Positions 12,699 to 19,859 of a DNA stretch of 44,144 nt are shown piece by piece (the stretch's first letter is position 1; each line of letters opens with the position of its first letter). The notes below the pieces were generated by a model. It saw nothing but the letters and a program-made list of their open reading frames with translations. It made no database searches and had not been told where the DNA came from. Source of the DNA: Burkholderiales bacterium. GTDB lineage: Bacteria; Pseudomonadota; Gammaproteobacteria; Burkholderiales; Burkholderiaceae_C. The translations under genes and the position numbers were made by a program. The stretch lies in contig JANXXS010000417.1 of assembly GCA_025350505.1 (NCBI GenBank), forward strand, positions 1-44,144, read 5' to 3'.

Positions 12699-14081
12699 GT
12701 GCGGGCGTTCTACAACGAGATCGACCCCTACGCGGCCGGGTGGCTGCGCAACCTCATCGCCGCAGGACACATCGCGCCCGGCGTCGTCGACACACGCAGC
12801 ATCGAGGACATCGAGCCCCATGAATTGTTCCAGTACACCCAGTGCCATTTCTTCGCCGGAGTCGGCGTCTGGTCCCGATCTCTTCGTCTTGCAGGATGGT
12901 CAGACGATCGACCTGTATGGACTGGGTCTTGCCCGTGTCAGCCTTTCTCCACGGCTGGCAAAGGCGCTGGGTTTGACGACGAGCGGCACCTCTGGCCGGC
13001 ATGGCACCACCTCATCAGCCAGTGCCGCCCTGCAGTCGTCTTTGGAGAACAGGTTGCGGCAAAGGCTGTCGACCCTTGGATCGACCTTGTACACGCTGAC
13101 GTGGAAGCCCTGGGCTACGCCTTCGGGGCCGTCCCGTTCCCGTCTGCGGGCGTCGGCGCGCCGCACATCCGAGACCGCTGCTACTGGGTGGCCGACACCG
13201 GCGGGGAGAGACTGGAAAGGATCGACGCTCGAGGGCTGGGGCACGCCGATGGCGAGCGACAAGATCCGCAGCGAGGAGTTCGCGGCGGGTCGGAATCCGA
13301 ACCTGCGAGAGGGAGCTTTGCTGGCCGGCTGGCCGACGACGACGACGCAGGACTCAGCCGATTCGCGGGCCTACGGCTACAGGGGGCAGACTTTCATGAC
13401 GCTGACGGACGCGGCGCGGTCAGCGGATTCTGGGCCGGTGCTGACTGGCTCCCCTGTCGAGACGAGAAGTGGCGGCCAGTTAGCGCCCTCCCACAGCCGC
13501 TGGTTGATGGGTCTGCCGATAGCTTGGGACGAGTGCGCCCCGAGGTCATTGCCAAAGTCGAGAAAGAAGTGAATGCGGCAACAGCACAAATCCAAGGCGG
13601 CCGAACCGCGGCAATGCGAACACTGCTCCAAGTTCTTGGAGAGGAGGCGCAACGAAGCTGGCCGGCTGGAGGGATTCCGAGACTTCACGAGGCGCCGTTT
13701 TTGCTCGCTTTCATGCGCCAACTCGAGGAGCAAGGGTGGGGAGTCGCGGAAGGTGTGTCACTACCACGCGCGCAAGCTGCGAGCGGGGAGCTGCGATGCC
13801 TGCGGCACCGGCAAGAGGCTGCAGGCGCATCACATCAACGAGGACTGGACGGACAACAGACCGACGAACGTGCAGACCTTGTGCGCGTTCTGTCACGCCT
13901 TCTGGCACGCCATACACAGACGGCTTGGGATGACGCCTACGCAGCGCATGCCGAAACTGGTTTCCCACTCGCCCGCGGTGCCCGCAGCCGAGTGGGACGC
14001 CTGCGCGCCTACGGTAACGCCATCAATGCGCAAGCCGCGGCCGCCTTCGTCGAGTCCTATCTCGACGGAGTCCTAGCATGA
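12699..14081 (+). CDS. C5-cytosine DNA methyltransferase (Dcm-like), with overprinted frames
   Basis: A 460-aa frame with a GTG start. The C5-MTase motifs appear in order: I FFAGVGVWSRSLRLAGW, IV GSCPCQPFS with the catalytic Cys, VI VVFGEQVAAK (EQV for ENV), VIII RDRCYWVA. Near the end comes GRLRAYGNAINAQAAAAF (IX/X). It would methylate cytosines in phage DNA, probably as protection from restriction. Between motif VIII and the end the frame turns low-complexity and Arg/Gly/Asp-rich. Its third-position GC there is poor: by hand count about 63% at 13200-13355 and about 52% at 13572-13778. In the +1 frame it is about 83% and 81%. That points to a second coding frame and an inserted HNH gene. It overlaps the next gene by 4 nt. 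Confidence 0.8.
   Translation: MRAFYNEIDPYAAGWLRNLIAAGHIAPGVVDTRSIEDIEPHELFQYTQCHFFAGVGVWSRSLRLAGWSDDRPVWTGSCPCQPFSTAGKGAGFDDERHLWPAWHHLISQCRPAVVFGEQVAAKAVDPWIDLVHADVEALGYAFGAVPFPSAGVGAPHIRDRCYWVADTGGERLERIDARGLGHADGERQDPQRGVRGGSESEPARGSFAGRLADDDDAGLSRFAGLRLQGADFHDADGRGAVSGFWAGADWLPCRDEKWRPVSALPQPLVDGSADSLGRVRPEVIAKVEKEVNAATAQIQGGRTAAMRTLLQVLGEEAQRSWPAGGIPRLHEAPFLLAFMRQLEEQGWGVAEGVSLPRAQAASGELRCLRHRQEAAGASHQRGLDGQQTDERADLVRVLSRLLARHTQTAWDDAYAAHAETGFPLARGARSRVGRLRAYGNAINAQAAAAFVESYLDGVLA
12820..13572 (+). CDS. Overprinted WPTP-repeat protein in the +1 frame of the methyltransferase
   Basis: A 250-aa frame wholly inside the methyltransferase gene. It reads GSTLYTLTWKPWATPSG, GWPTPAGRDWKG, GWGTPMASD, AGWPTTTTQDS and GGQLAPSHSRWLMGLPIAWD. 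From memory, proteins with exactly these GWPTP and GQLNPAHSRWLMGLP signatures are annotated beside dcm genes in many phages, of unknown function. Codon statistics favour this frame over the methyltransferase frame from about 13200. Upstream of that the two frames are equal (about 65% GC3 each by hand count). Either both products are made, or one is a widely propagated shadow. The stop is followed directly by the HNH start in the same frame. Confidence 0.5.
   Translation: MNCSSTPSAISSPESASGPDLFVLQDGQTIDLYGLGLARVSLSPRLAKALGLTTSGTSGRHGTTSSASAALQSSLENRLRQRLSTLGSTLYTLTWKPWATPSGPSRSRLRASARRTSETAATGWPTPAGRDWKGSTLEGWGTPMASDKIRSEEFAAGRNPNLREGALLAGWPTTTTQDSADSRAYGYRGQTFMTLTDAARSADSGPVLTGSPVETRSGGQLAPSHSRWLMGLPIAWDECAPRSLPKSRKK
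13573..14076 (+). CDS. HNH endonuclease (inserted in dcm, +1 frame)
   Basis: A 167-aa protein whose ATG directly follows the stop of the WPTP frame. It has a first zinc pair (CEHCSKFLERRR... then FCSLSCANS) and a second (CDACGTGKR). The HNH core is LQAHHINEDWTDNRPTNVQT, followed by LCAFCHAFWHA. All metal ligands are present, so it should be an active nuclease, probably homing-type. The last 30 residues (AAEWDACAPTVTPS) repeat the C-terminal theme of the WPTP frame (IAWDECAPRSLPKS). This suggests that the HNH gene was inserted into that end and duplicated or displaced it. The methyltransferase frame stays open across the insertion. Confidence 0.75.
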   Translation: MRQQHKSKAAEPRQCEHCSKFLERRRNEAGRLEGFRDFTRRRFCSLSCANSRSKGGESRKVCHYHARKLRAGSCDACGTGKRLQAHHINEDWTDNRPTNVQTLCAFCHAFWHAIHRRLGMTPTQRMPKLVSHSPAVPAAEWDACAPTVTPSMRKPRPPSSSPISTES

Positions 14082-16219
14082 CCTGGGGCGCTACGCCCGA
14101 CGACTGGGCCGCCTGGGCGCGGCTCGCTGAATCGGACCTGCTGCCGGTGGTCATGGACCCCGGCGCGAAGATCAGCGAGAGGTCGAACATCAAGGATCTG
14201 GGCAAGACGCCCAGCCGGTTCAACCAGGCGGGCGAGGTTGTGGGCATCCCCCAGTGGCCCACGCACGTCTCGACCAGCAACGAGCTGGCCCGGTGGCAGG
14301 CCGACAACCGCCTGGGGTTGTGCGTCATCGGGCGCACGGTCAAGGCGATCGACGTTGACATCGGCGACCCTGTGCGCGCGCGCGAGGTCGAGGAGTTCAT
14401 CGCCCTGGGCCTCGGGACGCTGGCGGCGCGCCGCCGCGCGAACAGCGGCAAGATGCTGCTCGCGTTTCGCTGCCCGATCGACTTCCCGAAGCGGGTCGTC
14501 CGCACGCCTCACGGCATCATCGAGCTACTCTCTAACAAGCAGCAGTTCGTCGCCTGCGGCACGCACAGCAGCGGCGCCCGCATCGAGTGGGACGGCGGCG
14601 TGCCGGCCGAGCTGGTCGAGATCAGCCTGGCCGAGCTGGACACCACCTGGCAGGCGCTGGCCGACACGTTCGGCCTGGCCGGGGGCTCGGTCACCGAGCG
14701 CAACGGCATGCTCCCTGCAGTGCCTCGCACGGCCGGCGACATGCAGGACGCCACCGTCGCCTGGCTCGACGAGAACGGCTGGGTCACCGGCTACGAGCGT
14801 GACGGCAAGGTTAACGTGCGCTGCCCGTGGGAGGACGGCCACAGCACCGACACCGGGGTCAGTTCGACGAGCTACTTCCCGGCCGGTGTGGGCGGGTTCG
14901 CGCTGGGTCACTTCAAGTGCCTGCACGCGAGCTGCGCCACGCGCAGCGACGGCGACTTCCTGGAGGCCACCGGCTGCGGCGCCAGCGACTTCGACGTGGT
15001 CGGGGCTTTACCAGGCGGTAAAGGCCTGGCCGAGGCCCAACCGCTGCCGGCGTTCAAGCGTTCACGCACAGGCAACATCGAGTCGACTCTCAACAACGTG
15101 CTTATGGCCCTGCGGCGGTCCGATCTCTGCGGCGTGCGTGTGGTCTACGACGAGTTCACGGCCTCGCTGATGGTCGACGACGACACCGGCGAGCTGCGGC
15201 CATTCCACGACCGCGACTACGTACGCATCGCCAGTCGCCTCGAGATGGACCCTATGGCCGGGTTCAAGCCGATCGAGAAGGCGCGGCTGCGCGACGCGGT
15301 GCAGGCCGTTGGGTGGGAGAACAGGTTCGACGCCGCGGTCGACTGGATCAACGTGCTGCGTTGGGACGGCGTGTCGAGGTGCGAAGGGTTCTTCCATCGC
15401 TACTTCCGCACGGTCGACAGCTCATACACCAGGGCGGTGGGCCTCTACACGTGGACGGCGCTAGCGGGGCGCTGCCTCGAGCCTGGGGCCAAGACCGACA
15501 TGGTCCCGGTGCTGGTCGGTGCCCAGAACGCCGGCAAGACGACCGGCGTCAAGGCTATCGCGCCTCACGGCGATATGTTCACCGAGGTCAGCCTCGGCGA
15601 GCGTGATGACGACCTGGCTCGCAAGATGCGCGGCACCCTGGTCGGTGAGATCGGCGAGCTGCGCGGTCTCGACAGTCGCGAGGAAGAGGCCATCAAGCAG
15701 TGGGTCACACGTACCCACGAGGAGTGGACGCCGAAGTACATGGAGTACGTCACCAAATACCCGAGACGGCTGGTCCTGTTCGGCACCACCAACCGTGACG
15801 ACTTTCTGGTCGACGAGACTGGCAATAGGCGCTGGCTCCCAATGCGCGTCGGAGAGGTCGACGTCAAAGGCATCGAGCGGGACAGAGACCAACTCTGGGC
15901 CGAGGGCCGCGAGCTGTTCGGTCTCGGCGGCGTGGCATGGCAGGGCGCCTACGAGCTGGCAAAAGCCGAGCACGCGGCGTTCAAGGCGCACGACTCGTGG
16001 GAGGACGCCATCGCGCGCTGGCTTGGTCAGGACGACCTCGACGGCGCGCCGCGGGGGCCGGTCAGGGTCATCGATGTGCTGCTCGGAGCGCTCGGCAAGA
16101 AGCTCAGCGAGATCAAGAAGGCGGACGAGATGCGCGTCGGCAAGGTGCTCGCCCGGCTCGGTTTGCAAAAAACTACGCGTTGGGTCGACGGCCGCGCGGT
16201 CAAGGTTTGGAGCCTCTGA
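14078..16219 (+). CDS. PrimPol-VapE replication protein (primase/helicase)
   Basis: A 713-aa protein. Residues ~1-210 form an archaeo-eukaryotic-type primase/polymerase (bifunctional DNA primase/polymerase): SRFNQAGEVVGIPQW, RLGLCVIGRTVKAIDVDIGD with the DxD metal site, and IIELLSNKQQFVACGTH. A Cys region follows (VRCPWEDGHS...FKCLHASC, residues ~247-290), probably a zinc finger. The C-terminal VapE-type ATPase has Walker A VLVGAQNAGKTTGVK (~residue 477), GTLVGEIGELRG and the VapE signature TGNRRWLPMRVGEVDVKGI. It would open and prime the phage origin. An operator-like site lies in its coding sequence. Its last ~60 bp are partly duplicated just downstream. Confidence 0.9.
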   Translation: MTWGATPDDWAAWARLAESDLLPVVMDPGAKISERSNIKDLGKTPSRFNQAGEVVGIPQWPTHVSTSNELARWQADNRLGLCVIGRTVKAIDVDIGDPVRAREVEEFIALGLGTLAARRRANSGKMLLAFRCPIDFPKRVVRTPHGIIELLSNKQQFVACGTHSSGARIEWDGGVPAELVEISLAELDTTWQALADTFGLAGGSVTERNGMLPAVPRTAGDMQDATVAWLDENGWVTGYERDGKVNVRCPWEDGHSTDTGVSSTSYFPAGVGGFALGHFKCLHASCATRSDGDFLEATGCGASDFDVVGALPGGKGLAEAQPLPAFKRSRTGNIESTLNNVLMALRRSDLCGVRVVYDEFTASLMVDDDTGELRPFHDRDYVRIASRLEMDPMAGFKPIEKARLRDAVQAVGWENRFDAAVDWINVLRWDGVSRCEGFFHRYFRTVDSSYTRAVGLYTWTALAGRCLEPGAKTDMVPVLVGAQNAGKTTGVKAIAPHGDMFTEVSLGERDDDLARKMRGTLVGEIGELRGLDSREEEAIKQWVTRTHEEWTPKYMEYVTKYPRRLVLFGTTNRDDFLVDETGNRRWLPMRVGEVDVKGIERDRDQLWAEGRELFGLGGVAWQGAYELAKAEHAAFKAHDSWEDAIARWLGQDDLDGAPRGPVRVIDVLLGALGKKLSEIKKADEMRVGKVLARLGLQKTTRWVDGRAVKVWSL
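15006..15023. promoter_or_regulatory. Operator-like inverted repeat (site 10, perfect)
   Basis: CTTTACC-AGGC-GGTAAAG, a perfect 7+7 inverted repeat in the middle of the PrimPol-VapE gene, about 930 bp from its start. It encodes LPGGKG in a poorly conserved linker. A perfect site this far inside a gene fits a stoperator. Confidence 0.6.
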
Positions 16220-16263
16220 TGCTCTGTCTGCAAAAAACTGCGCGTGGTTTGGAGCCTCTGATG
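16161..16263 (+). repeat. Decayed duplication of the 3' end of the PrimPol-VapE gene
   Basis: The stretch 16161-16180 recurs at 16226-16245 with two changes, and GGTTTGGAGCCTCTGATG (16204-16221) recurs exactly at 16246-16263. The second copy lacks the 23 bases between the two blocks. A 65-bp tandem duplication followed by an internal deletion explains this. It places a truncated copy of the stop region in the intergenic space. Confidence 0.8.
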
Positions 16264-16469
16264 AGCATTTTGGGCCTGAAGTGCTCGGTTCTTACCACCT
16301 GGCCTAGAGGTGGTAAGGCATCTAAGTTGTTGATTCCATTGATCTCTTACCACCTTACTACCTTTTTCTTTACAGGGATATATGAGAGATATGTAACAGA
16401 ATGTAGCCTGTTACAATTAGGGGGAGAACAATGGGTTTTAGGTGGTAAGGGTGGTAAGGTGGTAAGGGC
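16220..16469. promoter_or_regulatory. AT-rich control region with GGTGGTAAG iterons (origin or late control region)
   Basis: This 250-bp gap is the most AT-rich stretch of the window and separates replication from late genes. It holds seven copies of GGTGGTAAG or close variants. Three read leftward (16291, 16346, 16354) and four rightward (16308, 16441, 16450, 16458). The first pair forms a 10-bp inverted repeat (16291-16300 with 16308-16317). The centre carries TATATGAGAGATATG and an inverted repeat TGTAACA/TGTTACA (16392-16415). Iterons around an AT-rich core directly downstream of a primase-helicase gene suggest a replication origin. A promoter candidate in the core suggests control of late genes. 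Both may be true. Confidence 0.55.
16369..16397 (+). promoter_or_regulatory. Candidate rightward promoter before the late genes
   Basis: TTTACA (16369-16374; five of six sigma-70 -35 bases), a 17-bp spacer, then TGTAAC (16392-16397; four of six -10 bases). It shares TTACA and ATATGTAAC with the candidate PR at 12402-12431. It lies about 70 bp upstream of the first gene of the late block. Confidence 0.45.
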
Positions 16470-16787
16470 GTGAGCACGCAGAAATTCGCACGCTCGCGCA
16501 TCGTCTCGGTGAACGACGCCGGCATGGTGATCGGCCAGGACCATCACCGCGCCAGGTTCACCGACCACGACATCGACCTCATCCGCGAGCTGCGAGCTGA
16601 CGGCATGAAGCTCAGCGACATCGCCGATAAGTTCGAGACCAGCAAAGGCCGCGTCCACGACATCTGCGCGGCCCGCAGCCGCGGGCAAACGGCGACGAGC
16701 CAGCGCACCCTGGGAGCGCCGCGCCGCCGGTTCAGGCCCGCGAGCGTTCACGAGTTCCAATACGTCACCGACCTCGACGCAGAGTGA
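16470..16787 (+). CDS. Small helix-turn-helix protein
   Basis: A 105-aa protein starting at a GTG right after the iteron run, so the repeats overlap its ribosome-binding site (GGTAAGG). Residues ~27-65 form a resolvase/sigma-4-like helix-turn-helix: FTDHDIDLIRELRADGMKLS, then DIADKFETSKGRVHDI. The tail is basic (RRRFRPA). It may bind the adjacent iterons or act as a late regulator. Its 3' end contains a degenerate copy of the late leader motif (16754-16767). Spaced 3 bp from the small terminase. Confidence 0.7.
   Translation: MSTQKFARSRIVSVNDAGMVIGQDHHRARFTDHDIDLIRELRADGMKLSDIADKFETSKGRVHDICAARSRGQTATSQRTLGAPRRRFRPASVHEFQYVTDLDAE
16754..16767 (+). promoter_or_regulatory. Late leader motif, degenerate copy
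   Basis: GTTCCAATACGTCA differs at two of 14 positions from the element GTTCCAATAGGCCA found four times further downstream. It lies 24 bp from the small terminase start, within the 17-42 bp range of the exact copies. Confidence 0.4.
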
Positions 16788-16790
16788 CGC

Positions 16791-17372
16791 ATGGTCTACG
16801 CACCCTGGGTCTCTCCCTTCCTCGAGCAGCTCGAGGTCGACGGCATCGTCTCTCGCTCCGCGAAGGCGGCCGGCGTGACCTCGAGCGCCGTCTACGCGCT
16901 GAAGAAGCGCGATGCGGACTTCGCCGCGTCGTGGGACCAGGCGCTCGAGGACAGTGCCGACACGCTCGAGGCCGAAGCGCGCCGCAGGGCCGTCGTCGGC
17001 GTGCAGGAGCCGGTGGTCTACCAGGGCCAGCTCACCCCCATCTGGGCGCGTGACGCGTCGGGCGAGGTCGTCATGGAGGCTTACGGGGCCACCGACGCCA
17101 AGACCGGCGAGATCGTCACGCTGAGTCGACCGATGCAGGCACGCGATGCCGACGGCCTGCCGGCCTGGCTCACGATCACGAAGCACAGCGACGCGCTGCT
17201 GGCCCTGCTCCTCAAGGGCCGGCGCAAGCGGGTCTTCGCTGACCGCACCGAGCTGACCGGCGCCGATGGCGGCCCGGTCACGATGGACGCCACCACGCGC
17301 CGTGCGCGTATCGCCTCGATCTTCGCCGCGGCCCTGGCCCGCAAGACCGAAGACCCCACCGACCTGGCCTAG
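16791..17372 (+). CDS. Terminase small subunit
   Basis: A 193-aa protein whose N-terminus is a DNA-binding helix-turn-helix: SRSAKAAGVTSSAVYALKKR, followed by the typical AASWDQALEDSADTLEAEARRR. The end (TTRRARIASIFAAALARKTE) is a helical segment often used to contact the large subunit. Two small genes separate it from the large terminase. It recognises phage DNA for packaging into the capsid. Confidence 0.8.
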   Translation: MVYAPWVSPFLEQLEVDGIVSRSAKAAGVTSSAVYALKKRDADFAASWDQALEDSADTLEAEARRRAVVGVQEPVVYQGQLTPIWARDASGEVVMEAYGATDAKTGEIVTLSRPMQARDADGLPAWLTITKHSDALLALLLKGRRKRVFADRTELTGADGGPVTMDATTRRARIASIFAAALARKTEDPTDLA

Positions 17373-17376
17373 CCCC

Positions 17377-17562
17377 ATGTACCTGCTCATCCTGGTCTCG
17401 TTCCTGCACCTCGGCGACACCAAGCCCGAGCCGGTCAGCATCCACAAGACCGAGGCCGAATGCCTCGTGCAGGCCGGTCGGATGAACCGTTCGAACCTCA
17501 ACGACACCCCCCGCGCTGCCGGCGTGCAGTACGTGTGCTTCGCCATCGTCTACCCGACATGA
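17377..17562 (+). CDS. Small exported or membrane-anchored protein (61 aa)
   Basis: Starts MYLLILVSFLHLGDTKPEPV; the first 12 residues are hydrophobic and could be a short signal or membrane anchor. Two cysteines follow (AECLVQAG, YVCFAIVYPT). Similar small proteins occur between terminase genes of several phages, function unknown. The stop overlaps the next start (ATGA). Confidence 0.6.
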   Translation: MYLLILVSFLHLGDTKPEPVSIHKTEAECLVQAGRMNRSNLNDTPRAAGVQYVCFAIVYPT

Positions 17563-17720
17563 CCCACGACGACATGCTCGCGGCCCGGGTCACTGCTCAC
17601 AAGTGCATCGGCCAGCTCGCCCAGGCGACGCAACTCATCCTCGACAGGCTGCGTGATGTCGAGGCGCACGTCGCAGCGCAGCAGGCCGAGGGCGCCGTGC
17701 GCAAGGCTCAGGGCCGATGA
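17559..17720 (+). CDS. Small helical protein between terminase genes (53 aa)
   Basis: MTHDDMLAARVTAHKCIGQL followed by a single predicted helix (LILDRLRDVEAHVAAQQAEG). Its start and stop overlap both neighbours by 4 nt, the main support for the call. No family recognised. Confidence 0.6.
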   Translation: MTHDDMLAARVTAHKCIGQLAQATQLILDRLRDVEAHVAAQQAEGAVRKAQGR

Positions 17721-19339
17721 CGCCCGAAGCTGTCCGAGACGCCGAGCGATTCCTCACCCAAGCCGAGCGCGAGGAGTTGGATCGGCTCATGGCCCAGGAG
17801 ATGGCCGAAGTCATCTGGGTGCCGCTGCCAGGCCCACAGACCATGGCGTACGAGTGCACGGCCGACATCATCGGGTTCGGTGGCGCGGCCGGCGGTGGCA
17901 AGTCGGACCTGGCCATCGGCAGGGCGCTGACGACCGCGCACGAGGTGCTCATCATGCGACGCGAGGGCACGCAGCTCCAGGGCATCCTGCAGCGCCTGCA
18001 GACGATCCTCGGATCGCGTGACGGGTTCAGCAGCCAGCCGCCCATCTGGCGCGACGCCGGTCCGCGCAAGGTGCTCATCGAGTTCGGCTCGTGCCCCAAC
18101 CTCGGCGACGAGCAGCGCCAGCAGGGCAGGCCGCACGACCTGCTCGTGTTCGACGAGGCCGCCAACTTCCTCGAGGCCCAGGTCCGCTTCCTGCTGGGCT
18201 GGAACCGCTCGACGCGCGACGGCGTGCACAGCCAGGCGCTGATGACGTTCAACCCGCCGACCACGGCCGAAGGCCGGTGGGTCATCGACTTCTTCGGCCC
18301 GTGGTTGGACAACAAGCATCCGCTCTACCCCGTCGGTCCCGGCGAGATCCGCTACTGCGTGATGCTGCCCGGCGAGAACGGCACCAGCCGCGACGTGTGG
18401 GTCGACCGGCCCGATGCCTGCGTGCAGGTCGGCGGCCAACTGGTCTACGACTTCGACCCGGCCGCCTACGCGATCGAGGACATCATCACGCCGCAGTCGC
18501 GCACGTTCATCCCGTCCCGCATCGGCGACAACCCATTCCTCGCCGGCTCGGGCTACCTGCGCCAGCTCCAGGCCATGCCCGAGCCGCTGCGCAGCCAGAT
18601 GCTCTACGGCGACTTTCAGGCCGGCATGCAGGACGACCCGTGGCAGGTCATCCCGACCGCGTGGATCGAGGCCGCCATGGCCCGCTGGAGGCCGCTGTCG
18701 CCGAAAGGCGACATGCGGTCCATGGGCGTCGACGTGGCCCGCGGCGGCAAGGACAACACGACCATCGCCGCCAGGCACGCGCCTCCCGACGGCAGCGGAC
18801 CGTGGATCGACAAGCTGCACCTCTACCCCGGCGCCGAGACGCCCGACGGCCCGAAGGTCGCAGGCCTCACGATCGCGCACCGGACCGACGACGCACCGGT
18901 GCACATCGACGTCATCGGCGTCGGCGCGTCGCCCTACGACCACCTCAACGGCATGTCGGTCCACATCCTCGGCATCAACGTGAGCGAGCGCGCCACAGGC
19001 ACCGACAAGAGCGGCCGGCTGCGCTTCTTCAACCAGCGCAGCGAGCTGTGGTGGCGCATGCGCGAGTGGCTCGACCCGGCCAACGACAAGGGCGTGTGCC
19101 TGCCCCCGGACCCGCAGCTCCTGGTCGAGCTGTGCACGCCGACGTGGGATCTGTCGGGCCTGACGATCAAGGTCGCAAGCCGCGACGAGATCTACGAAAA
19201 GATCGGCCGATCGGTCGACCGCGCCGTCGCCGTGATCCTGGCCATGATCGACACGCCGAAGCGCCTGCCGCGACGCGCCGGTTCCAATAGGCCAGGCCAA
19301 CGGCGCGAGCATGACCCGTATGGAAGTCTTGACGCTTGA
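17717..19339 (+). CDS. terL: Terminase large subunit
   Basis: A 540-aa packaging motor. The ATPase domain has Walker A GFGGAAGGGKSDLA (~residues 54-67) and Walker B LLVFDEAANF with the catalytic Glu. The coupling region includes ALMTFNPPTT. The RNase H-like nuclease begins at GVDVARGGKDNT and continues with HIDVIGVGASPYDHL. It cuts concatemers and pumps DNA into the prohead. Its last 60 bp contain the first copy of the late leader motif and the start of the next gene, a 29-bp overlap. Confidence 0.93.
   Translation: MTPEAVRDAERFLTQAEREELDRLMAQEMAEVIWVPLPGPQTMAYECTADIIGFGGAAGGGKSDLAIGRALTTAHEVLIMRREGTQLQGILQRLQTILGSRDGFSSQPPIWRDAGPRKVLIEFGSCPNLGDEQRQQGRPHDLLVFDEAANFLEAQVRFLLGWNRSTRDGVHSQALMTFNPPTTAEGRWVIDFFGPWLDNKHPLYPVGPGEIRYCVMLPGENGTSRDVWVDRPDACVQVGGQLVYDFDPAAYAIEDIITPQSRTFIPSRIGDNPFLAGSGYLRQLQAMPEPLRSQMLYGDFQAGMQDDPWQVIPTAWIEAAMARWRPLSPKGDMRSMGVDVARGGKDNTTIAARHAPPDGSGPWIDKLHLYPGAETPDGPKVAGLTIAHRTDDAPVHIDVIGVGASPYDHLNGMSVHILGINVSERATGTDKSGRLRFFNQRSELWWRMREWLDPANDKGVCLPPDPQLLVELCTPTWDLSGLTIKVASRDEIYEKIGRSVDRAVAVILAMIDTPKRLPRRAGSNRPGQRREHDPYGSLDA
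19281..19294 (+). promoter_or_regulatory. Late leader motif, copy 1
   Basis: GTTCCAATAGGCCA, 17 bp upstream of the next start and inside the terminase coding sequence. Exact copies stand at 22463, 29094 and 38840. Confidence 0.6.
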
Positions 19340-19859
19340 CCACCCCGCGCTCGCGCTGCTGCCGGAGTACCCCACCGCAGAACAGATCGAGGCCCTGGGT
19401 CACCAGATCCAGTCGCTTGAGTCCGAGCACGGGGTGGTCGACCTCCGCACCACGCACATCCACGCCGACGGCCTCTACGGCCGCGGCATCCACATCCCGG
19501 CCGGCACGTTCCTCGTCGGCCTCCCGCACAAAGCCGGCCACTTGAATGTCTGCGTCGGCGATGTCGTCGTTTGGACCCCAGCCGGGAGGGTGCGCCACCG
19601 TGGCGCTCACATCCTGTCGGCTGGCACCGGCGTCCTGCGTGTGGGCTTCGCGATCAGCGACACGACCTGGTTCTCGATCCACCAGAACACGACCGGCACG
19701 ACCGACCTCGAGACCATCGAGGCCGCGCTTGTCGAGCATCCCGAGCGCCTGATGACCCGGCGTCACCCACCGGCCGGGGCGATCCTCGACCTAGAAAGGA
19801 AAGAAGCATGGCCTTCGGATGGACAGCGGCGACTTGGCTCGCCATCGGTTCCGGCGTGA
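19311..19859 (+). CDS. Cupin-like phage protein of unknown function
   Basis: A 182-aa protein. The middle (THIHADGLYGRGIHIPAGTF, then LVGLPHKAGHLNVCVGDVVV) has the HxH and glycine pattern of a small beta-barrel of the cupin type. HILSAGTGVLRVGFAISDTT follows. It is found beside terminase and portal in related phages from memory; whether it is structural or enzymatic is not known. The ATG at 19323 is an alternative start. Its 3' end overlaps the next gene by 52 nt. Confidence 0.65.
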   Translation: MTRMEVLTLDHPALALLPEYPTAEQIEALGHQIQSLESEHGVVDLRTTHIHADGLYGRGIHIPAGTFLVGLPHKAGHLNVCVGDVVVWTPAGRVRHRGAHILSAGTGVLRVGFAISDTTWFSIHQNTTGTTDLETIEAALVEHPERLMTRRHPPAGAILDLERKEAWPSDGQRRLGSPSVPA

